Shown: positions 9,079 to 18,427 of the stretch, piece by piece | Layout: every line of letters starts with the position of its first letter | Numbering within the stretch: position 1 is the first letter of the stretch | Assembly (NCBI RefSeq): GCF_019697375.1 | Contig: NZ_JAHCDI010000003.1 | Location: forward strand, 310,001 to 374,000 | Length of the DNA stretch: 64,000 nucleotides | Source: Micromonospora tarapacensis | Lineage (GTDB): Bacteria > Actinomycetota > Actinomycetes > Mycobacteriales > Micromonosporaceae | Direction: 5' to 3' | The notes under the pieces: generated by a model | Database searches by the model: none | What the model was told of the DNA's origin: nothing | The model's input: the letters and a program-made list of their open reading frames with translations, nothing else | Made by a program: the position numbers and the translations under genes

Positions 9079-9585
9079 ATGCCGAGCGACGTGGTCCGTG
9101 TGGTCTACCGCAAGTACGACGGCAGCGCGCACCGCGACTACCCGGCCCGCCGCCTGGCCGAGGACGACCTCGGCATCTGGCTCGGGGTGCCGGCCGGCAC
9201 CAGCTCGGTGTACCACGGCCGACCCTCGGTGGAGCAGATCCCCTTCGTGCTGCTGGTGCCCCACCATGCCTGGTGGACCGGCATGTTCAACCCGCCGCCG
9301 CGGACCAGTGAGGTCTACTGCGACATCGCCAGCCCCGCCCGGTGGGAGGGCGAGGACACGGTGCACCTGATCGACCTTGACCTGGACGTGGTCCGCCGCC
9401 GCGAGACCGGCGTGGTCGAGCTGCGCGACGAGGACGAGTTCGCCGAGCACCGGGCCCGCTTCGGCTACCCCGACGAGCTGGTGACGGAGGCCGAAACGGC
9501 GGCACGGTGGCTGCTCGGCGCGCTCGGCGACGGCACCGAGCCGTTCGCCACCTCGTACCGAAAGTGGCTGGCCCTGGTGGTCTGA
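9079..9585 (+). CDS. DUF402 family protein
   Basis: A 168-residue cytosolic protein of the DUF402 family, whose characterised relatives include nucleoside-diphosphate phosphatases and FomD. The core is visible as VYHGRPSVEQIPFVLLVPHH followed by the acidic stretch VHLIDLDLDVVRRR and ELRDEDEFAEH, with Asp/Glu residues that bind metal in relatives. ATG 9079 is supported by TAGGGT at 9066-9071, 7 nt upstream. It is divergent from the dinG-type gene. The substrate is not predictable. Confidence 0.8.
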   Translation: MPSDVVRVVYRKYDGSAHRDYPARRLAEDDLGIWLGVPAGTSSVYHGRPSVEQIPFVLLVPHHAWWTGMFNPPPRTSEVYCDIASPARWEGEDTVHLIDLDLDVVRRRETGVVELRDEDEFAEHRARFGYPDELVTEAETAARWLLGALGDGTEPFATSYRKWLALVV

Positions 9586-9666
9586 GCGCACCGCCGCGCC
9601 ACCCGGCCGGCGCGCCCGGCCCACCGCCGTTCGGCGGACGGGCGGCCCGCGGGTGATGATGCTCCG

Positions 9667-10602
9667 ATGGTGGACGACGACGGTGTAATCGACGTGCTGG
9701 CGCCGGCCGGCGGTACGGTGCGGGACCTGCTGCGGGCGTTGCCCGGCGGGCCGATCGACCTCGGGGCGACGAACCCCCGCTCGACCCCCGGGCTGCCCGG
9801 GGAACACGTGACCGGCCCGGACCGCAAGGGTTGGGCCCGCCGGCAGGTCGAACTGGTGGGCAAGGGGCTGGCCCGCCGGCAGGAGATGCTCTTCGCCGGC
9901 GCGAAGGCCGATCCCGGCGCCGGGCGGCGGGTGCTGCTGGTGCTCCAGGCGATGGACTGCGGCGGCAAGGACGGCACGATCAAGCGGGTGGTCGGCGCGA
10001 TGAACCCGCTCGGCGTGCAGATTCGGGCGTTCGGTCCGCCGACCGCCGAGGAACTGCGGCACCACTTTCTGTGGCGGATCCGGCGGGCCCTGCCCCCGCC
10101 GGGCCAGTTGGGTGTCTTCAACCGTTCCCACTACGAGGACGTGCTGGTGCCCCGGGTGCAGGAGCGGGCGCCGGAGGACGTCTGGCAGCCGAGGTACGCC
10201 GAGATCGACGAATTCGAGCGGGAACTGACCGCCGCCGGGGTGGTCGTGGTCAAGGCATTCCTGCACATCTCCTACGCCGAGCAGGCCCAGCGGCTGCTGG
10301 CGCGCCTGGACGATCCGACCAAGCACTGGAAATACCACCCCTCGGACGTCGACGCCCGCGCTCGCTGGGACGACTACCAGGCGGCGTACGCCGATCTGCT
10401 CGGCCGGGGCGGCACCGACGTCGCGCCGTGGCACGTGGTGCCGGCGGACCGCAAGTGGTATCGGGACTGGGCGGTGGCGCATCTGTTGCGTGAGACGTTC
10501 GACACGCTGGATCTGGGGTACCCGCCCGCCGACTTCGACATCGAGCGGGAACGGGAGCGACTGCTGAGGACCACGGGGCCTTCGAAGGTGTACGGCAATT
10601 GA
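9667..10602 (+). CDS. ppk2: polyphosphate kinase 2 (PPK2) family phosphotransferase
   Basis: A 311-residue cytosolic enzyme that transfers phosphate between polyphosphate and nucleotides. The Walker A segment is QAMDCGGKDGT (about residues 95-105), the Walker B/lid region is VFNRSHYEDVLVPRV, and the lid continues to KHWKYHPSDVDARARWDDY. This is a single-domain PPK2, the class that usually phosphorylates AMP or NDPs; the exact class is not resolvable by eye. Its position directly before the phosphate-uptake operon fits phosphate metabolism. Confidence 0.9.
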   Translation: MVDDDGVIDVLAPAGGTVRDLLRALPGGPIDLGATNPRSTPGLPGEHVTGPDRKGWARRQVELVGKGLARRQEMLFAGAKADPGAGRRVLLVLQAMDCGGKDGTIKRVVGAMNPLGVQIRAFGPPTAEELRHHFLWRIRRALPPPGQLGVFNRSHYEDVLVPRVQERAPEDVWQPRYAEIDEFERELTAAGVVVVKAFLHISYAEQAQRLLARLDDPTKHWKYHPSDVDARARWDDYQAAYADLLGRGGTDVAPWHVVPADRKWYRDWAVAHLLRETFDTLDLGYPPADFDIERERERLLRTTGPSKVYGN

Positions 10603-10632
10603 ACGAGCGGTGAATGAGAGGTGGTCGGGGGT
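10600..10632 (-). promoter_or_regulatory. possible PHO box (three 11-nt direct repeat units)
   Basis: Three units start exactly 11 nt apart on the plus strand (TGAA at 10600, TGAA at 10611, TGGT at 10622). On the minus strand they read GTTCAATTGCC, ATTCACCGCTC and GACCACCTCTC. This resembles the 11-nt direct repeats GTTCACC... bound by PhoP in Streptomyces. It lies about 100 nt upstream of the DUF47-Pit operon, with a possible -10 (TAGCAT, 10674-10679) between. The third unit is weak. Confidence 0.4.
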
Positions 10633-10733
10633 GGGCCGCCGAATCGCCGATCCGACGGTTCCCTAGCATTCCTTCAGCAGGGCGCCGGAACGGCGGCTGC
10701 GACCCTTCCATCTGACACGACGAGGTCCGTGCC

Positions 10734-11360
10734 GTGAGGTTTTCCTTTCGCCCCAACGAGGGCGCTTTTTACGAGCTCTTCACCAGGGCCGCGCAGAATC
10801 TGGTGCGGGGGACCGGGCTGCTCAACGAGCTCTCCCTGCCCGATGTCGAGGTGCAGTCGGTCAGCGAGCGGCTCACCGAGGTGGAGCACGACAGCGACCA
10901 GATCACCCACGAGTTGTTCAAGAAGATCAACTCGACTTTCGTCACCCCGTTCGACCGCGAGGACATCTACCGTCTCGGGTCGTTGCTCGACGACGTGATG
11001 GACCACCTGGAGGCGGTGGGCAACCTGCTCTACCTCTACGGGTTGACCAAGTTGCCGTCGCTGCCCCGGGAGATGCACGAGCTGGTGCACGTGCTCGACC
11101 AGCAGGCGAAGCTGACCGCCGACGCGATGCCCCGGCTGAAGTCGATGAAGGACCTCGAGGATTACTGGATCGAGATCAACCGGCTGGAGAACGACGGCGA
11201 CCAGGCGTACCGGATGCTGCTGGTCCGCCTCTTCTCCGGCGAGTACGACGCGTTGACCGTGCTGAAGATGAAGGAGGTCGCCGACGAGCTGGAGGCCGCC
11301 TGCGACGCCTTCGAGCACGTCGCCAACACGGTCGAGACCATCGCGGTCAAGGAGTCCTGA
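10734..11360 (+). CDS. DUF47 / PhoU-like accessory protein of the Pit transporter
   Basis: A 208-residue, all-helical cytosolic protein of the DUF47 (PhoU-like) family. The N-terminus FRPNEGAFYELFTRAAQNLV and the acidic motif EVEHDSDQITHELFKKI, repeated later as NRLENDGDQAYRMLLVRLF, are the two conserved metal-binding helices of this fold. Such proteins are encoded with Pit transporters and are thought to control phosphate flux. GTG 10734 starts the conserved sequence. The pit gene follows after 4 nt, so the two are co-transcribed. A possible PHO box lies upstream. Confidence 0.9.
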   Translation: MRFSFRPNEGAFYELFTRAAQNLVRGTGLLNELSLPDVEVQSVSERLTEVEHDSDQITHELFKKINSTFVTPFDREDIYRLGSLLDDVMDHLEAVGNLLYLYGLTKLPSLPREMHELVHVLDQQAKLTADAMPRLKSMKDLEDYWIEINRLENDGDQAYRMLLVRLFSGEYDALTVLKMKEVADELEAACDAFEHVANTVETIAVKES

Positions 11361-11364
11361 TCCT

Positions 11365-12369
11365 GTGAGTCCCGAGCTCATCGCCGTGCTGGCGGTGATC
11401 GGGGTAGCCCTGGTGTTCGACTACACCAACGGCTTCCACGACGCCGCCAACGCGATCGCGACCAGCATCTCCACCCGGGCGCTCACCCCCCGGGTGGCCC
11501 TGGCCATGGCGGCGGTCGGCAACTTCATCGGCGCGCACTTCGGCGCCGAGGTCGCCAAGACCGTCGGCAGCGGCCTGGTCGAACTGCCGACCGGCGTGTC
11601 CAGCCTCGGCATCGTCTTCGCCGGGGTGCTCGGCGCGATCACCTGGAACCTCGTCACCTGGTACTTCGGGCTGCCCTCATCGTCGTCACACGCCCTGATC
11701 GGTGGCCTGGTCGGCTCGACCGTCGCCGCCTCCGGCACCGTGCTCTGGTCGGGCATCGGCGAGAGTGTGATCATCCCGATGATCCTGTCGCCGATGGTCG
11801 GTTTCATCCTGGGTTACATCGTGATGGTCGCCGTGCGGTGGATCTTCCGCAACGGGCACCCGGGCAAGCTGAACCGGGGCTTCCGCTGGGCGCAGATCGC
11901 CTCGGCGGCGGCCATGTCGGTCGGCCACGGGATGCAGGACGCGGCCAAGACCATCGGCATCGTCGTGCTCGCCCTCTTCGTCGGTGGCTACCAGGACGAC
12001 GCGAGCTACATCCCGGAGTGGGCGTTCTGGACCTCGGCGGCGGTGCTGGCGGCCGGCACCTACGCCGGCGGCTGGCGGATCATCCGGACCCTCGGCCGGA
12101 AGATCATCGACCTGCGCCCGCCGGAGGGCTTCGCGGCCGAGACCGTGGCCAGCGGCGTGCTCTACTTCAACGCGCTGGTCCTCGGCGCCCCGATCTCGAC
12201 GACCCACACGATCACCTCGGCGATCATGGGGGTTGGCGCCACCAAGCGGCTCTCCGCCGTGCGCTGGGGGGTGGCCGGCAACATCATCGGCGCCTGGATC
12301 CTGACCTTCCCGGCCGCCGGCTCGATCGGTGCCCTGATGTTCTTCCTCGTCCGCCCCATCTTCAGCTGA
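11365..12369 (+). CDS. pit: inorganic phosphate transporter, PiT family
   Basis: A 334-residue membrane protein that imports phosphate, probably as a metal-phosphate complex driven by ion symport. Both PiT signatures are present: FDYTNGFHDAANAIATSIST at residues about 13-32 and GAPISTTHTITSAIMGVGA near residue 275. PSSSSHALIGGLVGS sits between. About ten hydrophobic segments are visible. The GTG start is 4 nt after the DUF47 stop, indicating translational coupling. A strong hairpin terminator follows. Confidence 0.93.
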   Translation: MSPELIAVLAVIGVALVFDYTNGFHDAANAIATSISTRALTPRVALAMAAVGNFIGAHFGAEVAKTVGSGLVELPTGVSSLGIVFAGVLGAITWNLVTWYFGLPSSSSHALIGGLVGSTVAASGTVLWSGIGESVIIPMILSPMVGFILGYIVMVAVRWIFRNGHPGKLNRGFRWAQIASAAAMSVGHGMQDAAKTIGIVVLALFVGGYQDDASYIPEWAFWTSAAVLAAGTYAGGWRIIRTLGRKIIDLRPPEGFAAETVASGVLYFNALVLGAPISTTHTITSAIMGVGATKRLSAVRWGVAGNIIGAWILTFPAAGSIGALMFFLVRPIFS

Positions 12370-12379
12370 GCTGTCCGGA

Positions 12380-12421
12380 AGGCCCCGGGTCGACGCCCGC
12401 ACCCGCGTCGACCCGGGGCCT
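12380..12421. terminator. bidirectional hairpin terminator, 16-bp perfect stem
   Basis: 12380-12395 pairs perfectly with 12406-12421 around a 10-nt loop. It lies between the convergent pit and oxidoreductase genes. Confidence 0.8.
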
Positions 12422-12448
12422 GTCCCGACTCGACGGGGCGACCGGCGA

Positions 12449-13417
12449 TCAGGCGTACGAGACGCCGATCTGCGCGCGGATGTCGTCCAGCAGGGCCATG
12501 ATCTCCAGGGTGGCGGAGTGCGGCACCAGCGGGCTCTCGGTCAGCCCCTCGGCCAGGCACCGCTGCACCTCGATGGCCTCGTGCTGGTAACCCGAGCCGG
12601 CCAGTTCCGCCCTGATCGTCTCCGGCTCCGCGCCGGCCCGGTGCACGGTGAACCCGTCCGGCCGGAAGAACGGCTGGGGCAGGTCGATCCGCCCGGAGGT
12701 GCCGGTGATCGAGGCGGTCAGGCCGGTCGCCCCGACCATGCCGCAGCTCAGCGTGGCGATGGCTCCCGAGTCGTACCCGAAGAGCAGGCCGGTGTTCTCG
12801 TCCGTGCCCTCCGGGCCGAGCTTCGCCCACGACCGCACCTGCTGCGGCGCACCGAGCAGCAGGTGGGCCAGGCTCACCGGGTAGACGCCGAGATCCAACA
12901 GCGCGCCGCCACCGAGTGCCCGGGCCCTCATCCGGTGCTCGGGTGGGAAGGGCCCGGCGACGCCGAAATCGGCCTGGACGTTGGTCACCTCGCCGATCGC
13001 GCCCTCGGCGATCAGCTCGCAGACCCGCAGGATGAGTGGGTTGCACCGCATCCACATCGCCTCCATGAGGAAGACCCCGGCGGCGCGAGCGGCGTCGATC
13101 ACTTCGGTGCTGGTGGCCAGGTCGAGGGTGAACGGCTTCTCCAGCAGCACCGGTCGACCGGCGGTCAGACAGGTCAGCGCCGCCTCGTGGTGGGCGGCGT
13201 GCGGGGTGGCGACGTAGATCACGTCGATGTCGGCATCCGCGGCCAGTTCCGCCCACGAGGCGTACGCCCGTGGTATGCCGTGCCGCTGCGCGAAGCGCTG
13301 CGCGGTCTCGGCGGTCCGTGAACCGACCGCGACCAGTTCGGCCCCCGGCACCAGCCGGAGGTCCTCGGCGAATCGGGCGGCGATGTGTCCGGTGGCCAGG
13401 ATGCCCCAACGAGTCAT
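12449..13417 (-). CDS. Gfo/Idh/MocA family NAD(P)-dependent oxidoreductase
   Basis: A 322-residue cytosolic dehydrogenase. The N-terminal Rossmann motif is GILATGHIAARFAEDL, the conserved VIYVATPHAAHHEAAL follows, and the lysine motif LLEKPFTLDL lies near residue 95. The C-terminal alpha/beta domain contains GGGALLDLGVYPVSLA. Relatives act on sugars, inositols or trans-dihydrodiols; the substrate is not resolved. ATG 13417 is preceded by TAGCGT on the minus strand (13424-13429) with 6 nt between, indicating a leaderless mRNA. It is divergent from the NUDIX gene. Confidence 0.87.
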   Translation of the reverse strand: MTRWGILATGHIAARFAEDLRLVPGAELVAVGSRTAETAQRFAQRHGIPRAYASWAELAADADIDVIYVATPHAAHHEAALTCLTAGRPVLLEKPFTLDLATSTEVIDAARAAGVFLMEAMWMRCNPLILRVCELIAEGAIGEVTNVQADFGVAGPFPPEHRMRARALGGGALLDLGVYPVSLAHLLLGAPQQVRSWAKLGPEGTDENTGLLFGYDSGAIATLSCGMVGATGLTASITGTSGRIDLPQPFFRPDGFTVHRAGAEPETIRAELAGSGYQHEAIEVQRCLAEGLTESPLVPHSATLEIMALLDDIRAQIGVSYA

Positions 13418-13474
13418 GGCGTGACGCTACCGAAGATCACCTTGGGGCTGTACTGGGCATCCACGGGTCGGGAC

Positions 13475-13480
13475 TAGGCT
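13475..13480 (+). promoter_or_regulatory. -10 box TAGGCT of a leaderless start
   Basis: TAGGCT ends 6 nt before ATG 13487. It supports that start although the downstream NUDIX frame is shifted relative to it. Confidence 0.5.
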
Positions 13481-13486
13481 CGGCGC

Positions 13487-14316
13487 ATGACGACCGACGG
13501 CGGCTTCCCGGTGCCGCCCGCACTGGTGCGACACGCCCGCCGGTTCCGGGCCCTGGGCGGGGCTCCGGCGGTGCCCGGGTGGCGGCCACCGTGCTGCTGC
13601 TCCGCCCGGCCGGCGAGGGCTTCGAGGTGTACCTGATCCGCCGGGTCGCCGCCATGGCCTTCGGTGGCATGTACGCCTTCCCCGGCGGCGGGGTCGACCC
13701 TTCCGACTCCACCACCCACCTGGACTGGGCGGGTCCGGAGCCGGCGGACTGGGGGGTACGCCTCAACCTGGCCCCGGCCCCCGCCCAGGCGGTCGTCTGC
13801 GCGGCGGCCCGTGAGGTCTTCGAGGAGGCCGGGGTGCTGCTCGCCGGCCTGGATCCGAGCGGCGTCATCGGCGATGTCAGCGACGACGGTTGGGAGGCCG
13901 CGCGGGCAGACCTGGAGCAGCGGCGCACCGGCTTCGCCGAGTTGCTCGCCCGGCGGGAGCTCACCCTCCGCTCGGACCTGCTGCTGCCGTGGAGCCGGTG
14001 GGTGACCCCGGAGTTCGAGCCGCGCCGCTTCGACACCTACTTCTTCGTGGCCCTCCTCCCGGACGGCCAGCAGACCCGCGACGTCTCCGGCGAGGCCGAC
14101 CACACCCTCTGGGTCCGGCCCGGCGAGGCCTGTGAGCGCGCCGCGGCCGGCGAGCTGACCATGCTCCCGCCGACCCTGGTCACCCTCGGCGAGGTGGCCG
14201 CCTGCGCCGACCTGGCGGCGGTGGTGTCGGCGGCTGCCACCCGGGACGCGGCGACCCCGATCACCCCGATCCTGGATCTCTCCGACGCCGCCGCGCCCCG
14301 GTTCCGCCTGGTCTGA
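13487..14316 (+). CDS. NUDIX hydrolase, frame interrupted once
   Basis: A NUDIX-superfamily hydrolase. The Nudix box ends in AAAREVFEEAGVLL; before it come ATVLLLRPAGEGFEVYLIRR and YAFPGGGVDP. The long insert between sheet and box is typical of the actinobacterial CoA/ADP-ribose-like group, but the substrate is unknown. From the leaderless ATG 13487 the frame reads TTDGGFPVPPALVRHARRF and then shifts at the three-base C run 13574-13576. One extra C gives PAVPRVAATVLLL and a 276-residue protein. If the break is real, the in-frame GTG 13579 would give 245 residues. Confidence 0.8.
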
Positions 14317-14337
14317 CCTCAGGGCCGGGCGGTCCGC

Positions 14338-15264
14338 TCAGCCGAGGTGATAGTTGACGTGGGCGGACCAGCGGGCGAAGCCGATCCGCTCGTAGAGTGC
14401 CACCGCGCCGGTGTTCGACTCGTCCACGTAGAGCATCACCCGATCCAACCCACGCCGCTCGCGCAGGTAGGCCAGCCCGGCCGTGGTCAGTGCCCGGCCG
14501 AGCCCGCCGCCGTGCGCGGACGGCTCCACCCCTAGCACGTACACCTCGCCGATGCGGGCCGAGCCGGGCCGCTCGTGGACCTTGGTCCAGTGGAAGCCGA
14601 GCAGCCGGCCGGTCGCCGACTCGACGGCGAGCAGGAAGCCGGCCGGGTCGAACCACGGCTCGGCGAGGCGTTGGCGCAGCTCGCCCAGGGCCCACCGACC
14701 CTGCTCCGGATGGTCGGCGAAGGCTCGTGCGTTCAGCGCCAGCCAGTCCTCGTCGTCGGTGCCGGGGCGGAACGCGCGCAACGTCACCCCGTCGGGCAGC
14801 CGCGGTTCGGCCAGTGGCGCGGTGAGCGGCCGGCGCAGCTGCCACAGGACGCGCGCACGGTGGAAGCCCAGATCCACCGCCAACGCCGCGGCCGAGGGAT
14901 GGTCGCCGTGTGCCCAGGCGCGCAGCGGCCCGGTGGCGGTCGCCAGCACCGCCCGGGCCAGCGCCCGGCCGGTCCCTCGCCGCCGGTACGCCGGATGCAC
15001 CACGAGTTCCACACCGACGCCGCTGCCCGGGTCGGTCGTGTCGAGGTGGGCGTACCCGGTGAGCGTGCCGTCGTCGGATCGGGCGACCAGGTGGGTCGCC
15101 GGGGCATCCTCGTCGCGCAGCCGGAGCAGGACGTGTTCGTCGAACGGATCCGCACCGTCGGCGTCGCCCGCCGTCCGGGCGAGCGCCAGCACCTCGGCGG
15201 TCTCGGGCGGCCCGAGCCGGTCGAGGCGGCTGACCTCGTCGCTGGTCGCCTCGCTGCTGCTCAT
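14338..15264 (-). CDS. mshD: mycothiol synthase
   Basis: A 308-residue cytosolic acetyltransferase with two GNAT domains. It makes the last step of mycothiol synthesis, acetyl transfer to Cys-GlcN-Ins. The N-terminal domain has VVHPAYRRRGTGRALARAV; the active C-terminal domain has the MshD-specific stretch IGEVYVLGVEPSAHGGGLGR and LYVDESNTGAVALYERIGF. Mycothiol is the actinobacterial thiol buffer. It lies downstream of glnR and a polysaccharide deacetylase on the same strand; glnR next to mshD is also the order in mycobacteria (Rv0818-Rv0819). Confidence 0.93.
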   Translation of the reverse strand: MSSSEATSDEVSRLDRLGPPETAEVLALARTAGDADGADPFDEHVLLRLRDEDAPATHLVARSDDGTLTGYAHLDTTDPGSGVGVELVVHPAYRRRGTGRALARAVLATATGPLRAWAHGDHPSAAALAVDLGFHRARVLWQLRRPLTAPLAEPRLPDGVTLRAFRPGTDDEDWLALNARAFADHPEQGRWALGELRQRLAEPWFDPAGFLLAVESATGRLLGFHWTKVHERPGSARIGEVYVLGVEPSAHGGGLGRALTTAGLAYLRERRGLDRVMLYVDESNTGAVALYERIGFARWSAHVNYHLG

Positions 15265-15360
15265 GCCGGCACTCCACGGTGCCCGGTGATTGGCTCGTTC
15301 ATCGCGGTCACCGTACCCAAGCGGACCGGCCGCCGGGTGACCAGGCGGGATGGTCCGCCG

Positions 15361-16242
15361 TCACATCCCTCGCTGCGGCAGTGCCTGGATGTCGTACCGG
15401 CTGGTCAGCTCCGGCAGGATGCGGTACAACGCGTTCACGGTGCCCTGCCGGTCGCCGCCCGCGTCGTGCAGCAGGACGATCGACCCGGGCCGCACCCCGT
15501 CGACCACCGAGGTGGCGATCCGGGTCGCGCCGGGCGCCCGCCAGTCGGACGGGTCCAGCGTCCAGTGCAGGGGCACCATGCCCAGATCCCGGGAGACAGA
15601 GACGACCGAGTAGGTCCAGGCGCCGCCGGGCTGCCGGTACCAGGAGATCGGCGCGTCCGGTGCCGCCGCGCGGATCGCCGCGCTGGTCCGCAGCAGGTCG
15701 GTCCGGATCCACTCGGGCGACCGGGCGCCCAGGGCGACGTCGTGGTCCCAACTGTGGTTACACAGCGTGTGGCCATCGGCGACGATCTGCTGAATGAGCC
15801 ACGGGTACGCCTCGGCGTTCTCGCCGACCACGCAGAAGGTGGCCGTGATGTGGTGCTCCCGCAGGATCGCGAGAACCTGGGGGGTGTAGTCCGGGCTCGG
15901 CCCGTCGTCGAAGGTGAGCGCGACGCCGCCGGTGCCGGTGCCGACCCGGGTGCCCATGGGGCCGATGCTCGGGTCCTGCTCCGGCCCGTTCGGCTCGCCG
16001 CCGGGTGGCGGCTGACTGGTGTCGGCACGTGGCTCGGTGTCGGCGCGCGGCTCGGTGTCGACGGGTGCGGACTGGTCGGCGTACTCGGGATGGTCGGCGC
16101 CGGTCGCGGTGACCGCGGAGTCGGTGCGTACCGGCCCGGGCACCAGACTCCGCCCGAGCAGGTACGCCGAGCCGAGTACCGCAGACACCACGAGCGTGAT
16201 GATCCCGAGGGCGCGTCCCGCCCCCACGTCGTTACCGCCCAC
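15361..16242 (-). CDS. polysaccharide deacetylase (NodB domain), membrane-anchored
   Basis: A 293-residue protein with an N-terminal membrane anchor (ALGIITLVVSAVLGSAYLLG), a linker rich in repeated DTEPRADTEPRAD, and a NodB deacetylase domain from about residue 105. The catalytic motifs are intact: TFDDGP with its Asp pair, NHSWDHD with metal-binding His, WYRQPGGAW and VLLHDAGGD. It would remove acetyl groups from peptidoglycan or another cell-surface glycan outside the membrane. GTG 16242 has GGGAGGGG upstream. It lies between glnR and mshD. Confidence 0.88.
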   Translation of the reverse strand: MGGNDVGAGRALGIITLVVSAVLGSAYLLGRSLVPGPVRTDSAVTATGADHPEYADQSAPVDTEPRADTEPRADTSQPPPGGEPNGPEQDPSIGPMGTRVGTGTGGVALTFDDGPSPDYTPQVLAILREHHITATFCVVGENAEAYPWLIQQIVADGHTLCNHSWDHDVALGARSPEWIRTDLLRTSAAIRAAAPDAPISWYRQPGGAWTYSVVSVSRDLGMVPLHWTLDPSDWRAPGATRIATSVVDGVRPGSIVLLHDAGGDRQGTVNALYRILPELTSRYDIQALPQRGM

Positions 16243-16257
16243 CGCTGCCCCTCCCGC

Positions 16258-16298
16258 TGGCCAACTCGGCAGTCACCATAAGGCGCGCTAGTTGGCCA
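16258..16298. promoter_or_regulatory. 9-bp inverted repeat upstream of the deacetylase gene
   Basis: TGGCCAACT (16258-16266) and AGTTGGCCA (16290-16298) are perfect complements separated by 23 nt. They lie between the glnR stop and the deacetylase start. It could be an operator or a loose hairpin. Confidence 0.3.
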
Positions 16299-16316
16299 AA
16301 AGGGGCATACGGGAAA

Positions 16317-17054
16317 TTATGCCTCGACGGTGAGGGCGCGTACCGCCAGCGGCGCGTGCTCGGGAGCCTCGGCCAGCGTCCGCGACGGTTGGACGACGAA
16401 CTTGTAGCCCACCTGGCGAACGGTGCCGATCATCGACTCGTACTCCGAGCCGAGCTTGGCGCGCAGTCGACGCACGTGCACGTCGACCGTCCGGGTGCCA
16501 CCGAAGTAGTCGTAGCCCCACACCTCGCGCAGCAACTGATCGCGCGTGAACACCCGCCCCGGGTGCTGGGCGAGGAACTTCAGCAGCTCGAACTCCTTGT
16601 AGGTGAGATCGAGCGGGCGACCCTTCAGCTTCGCGGCGTAGGTGTCCGGGTCGATCATCAACTCGCCGGCCCGGATCGAGCCGCCGGCGCCGGCCGTCGA
16701 GTTGCTCAGCCGGCCGACCGCGAGCCGCAGCCGGGCCTCCACCTCGGCCGGGCCGGCGGAGGCGAGGATGACGTCGTCGACGCCCCAGTCGGCGTTGAGC
16801 GCGATCAGCCCGGCCTCGGTGACCACCGCCACCAGCGGGACGCCGAGCCCGGTGGCGTGCAGCATCCGGCAGGTGGCCCGGGCCTCGCTCAGCTCGGAGC
16901 GGGCGTCAACCAGCACGGCGTCCGGGCTCGGGCCGGCAACCAGTGTGCGGACGTCACGCGGTGCGGTGCGAACCGAGTGCGGCAGCAGGTCCAGTGCCGG
17001 CAGCACTGCGGATGGTTCACCTGCCCGTGCGGTCACCAGCAGTAGGATCTCCAC
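16317..17054 (-). CDS. glnR: GlnR, orphan OmpR-type global nitrogen regulator
   Basis: A 245-residue DNA-binding regulator, the actinobacterial master of nitrogen assimilation. The receiver-like N-terminal domain (about residues 1-120) includes [20 protein letters not shown] and [12 protein letters not shown]. The winged helix is very conserved: [40 protein letters not shown] and [10 protein letters not shown]. No partner histidine kinase is nearby, as usual for GlnR. GTG 17054 is selected by the ribosome-binding site GGAGGTGATC immediately upstream. Adjacent mshD supports the assignment. Confidence 0.92.
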   Translation of the reverse strand: MEILLLVTARAGEPSAVLPALDLLPHSVRTAPRDVRTLVAGPSPDAVLVDARSELSEARATCRMLHATGLGVPLVAVVTEAGLIALNADWGVDDVILASAGPAEVEARLRLAVGRLSNSTAGAGGSIRAGELMIDPDTYAAKLKGRPLDLTYKEFELLKFLAQHPGRVFTRDQLLREVWGYDYFGGTRTVDVHVRRLRAKLGSEYESMIGTVRQVGYKFVVQPSRTLAEAPEHAPLAVRALTVEA

Positions 17055-17308
17055 GATCACCTCCGTCCCGGCGGCCCGTCGCGGGCCGCGCGCGACCAGC
17101 GGCACTCCGGTCAGGGTGTGGCGCTGGGAACTTCCGTGGGTCCCGGCGTCGCTGACGGGCGGGTTTCGGGATGAGCGTAACCGATTGCCCGGGCAGCGCC
17201 TCGACGCGGTTTCCTGTTTGCCCTATCTGCCCCTGATCGCGGCTCAGGTTTTAACGTCACCGAAACCGTGGCACCCGCGATTTGCGGTTGGTCTGGCACG
17301 ATCGGTGG

Positions 17309-18330
17309 GTGTTTCCCTCCAGCTCGCCCGAGACCGGCCGCGAACAGTGGGTCAACGACCCGCCTCCGGCGCCGCGTACCGGCCCGGCCGTGGACAACGA
17401 CGAGCGGCGACGCTCCGGTGGACCGCGACGCCTGCGCCGTGGCGGTTCGAGTCGCCGCGCCGACGACGCGCCGGACGTCGACGACGAGGAGGAGTCGGAG
17501 CCGCCGGTCGCCGTACGCCGGCAGCTCTCGCTCGCCATCGGCGGCTTCGCGGCGCTGCTCGGGCTCGGGCTGGTCGTCGCGGCACAGACGTCCGGACCCG
17601 GGCATCGGCTGCCCTTCACCGTCGTGGTGCTCACCGTGCAGCTGCTGTTCGTGCTCGTCTGGACGATGGTCAGCCGACCGCCGGCAATGGCGGTGGTGAT
17701 CGGGGTCGGCGCGCTCAGCGCGCTGGCGGCCGACACCCTGGCCGTGCAGTCGGCCGAGGCCCGCCTGGGGCCGCTGCTCGGCGTCGCGATCGGCGGGGTG
17801 GTCGCCGCGGTGCTCGGCCAGCTGGTCCGCCGGGTCGACCGGGTCCGGGTCACCGACTCCCTGCGGACGACCGCCGCCATCGTGTTCGGGGTGGTCGCCC
17901 TCGCCATGCTCATCGTGCTCAGCCGGATCCCCGCCGGCACCCAGGCGATCGCCGTCTGTCTCACCGCGGCCGGGGTCGCGCTCACCGTCGCCCGGCTGGC
18001 CGACGCCGTCGCCGCCTGGCCGCGGCTGGCGCCCCAGGTGCCCCGGGGGCGGGCGGCGTGGTCGGCGGCGCGATGGTCGGCACCCTGGTCGGCGCCCTCC
18101 TCGGTGGTTACCTGGTCACCCCGTTCACCCCGACGAGGGCCGCGGTCATCGGCCTCGTCGCGGCGGTCGTCGCGGTCCTGGCCGATCTCGCGGTCAGCTA
18201 TGCCGAGGCGAGTCGCCTGATGGCGGGCGAGTTGCCCTCGGTCTGGGCGGCGCGCCACGTGCAGGGGCCACTCGGCGGCTTCGCCATGGTGGCGCCGGCC
18301 GCCTACCTGATGTGCCGGCTGGTGCTCTGA
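17309..18330 (+). CDS. membrane protein of unknown function, frame interrupted once
   Basis: A charged cytoplasmic N-terminus (about 60 residues, Arg- then Glu/Asp-rich) is followed by six or more membrane segments, e.g. LSLAIGGFAALLGLGLVVAA, FTVVVLTVQLLFVLVWTMV and LLGVAIGGVVAAVLGQLVRR. After LAPQVPRG the frame shifts at the five-base G run 18045-18049. One extra base continues it as AGGVVGGAMVGTLVGALLGG through two more helices to AYLMCRLVL, giving 340 residues. I do not recognise a family. It is followed by the DUF2993 gene after about 100 nt. Confidence 0.7.
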
Positions 18331-18427
18331 CCGGCCGGTCGGGCGCCGCGCGGTTGAGAAATCCGGACGACGGGTACCACCGGTTCGCCGCCGGGCGGCA
18401 TCGAGGTAGGACGAGACAGGAGGCGGC

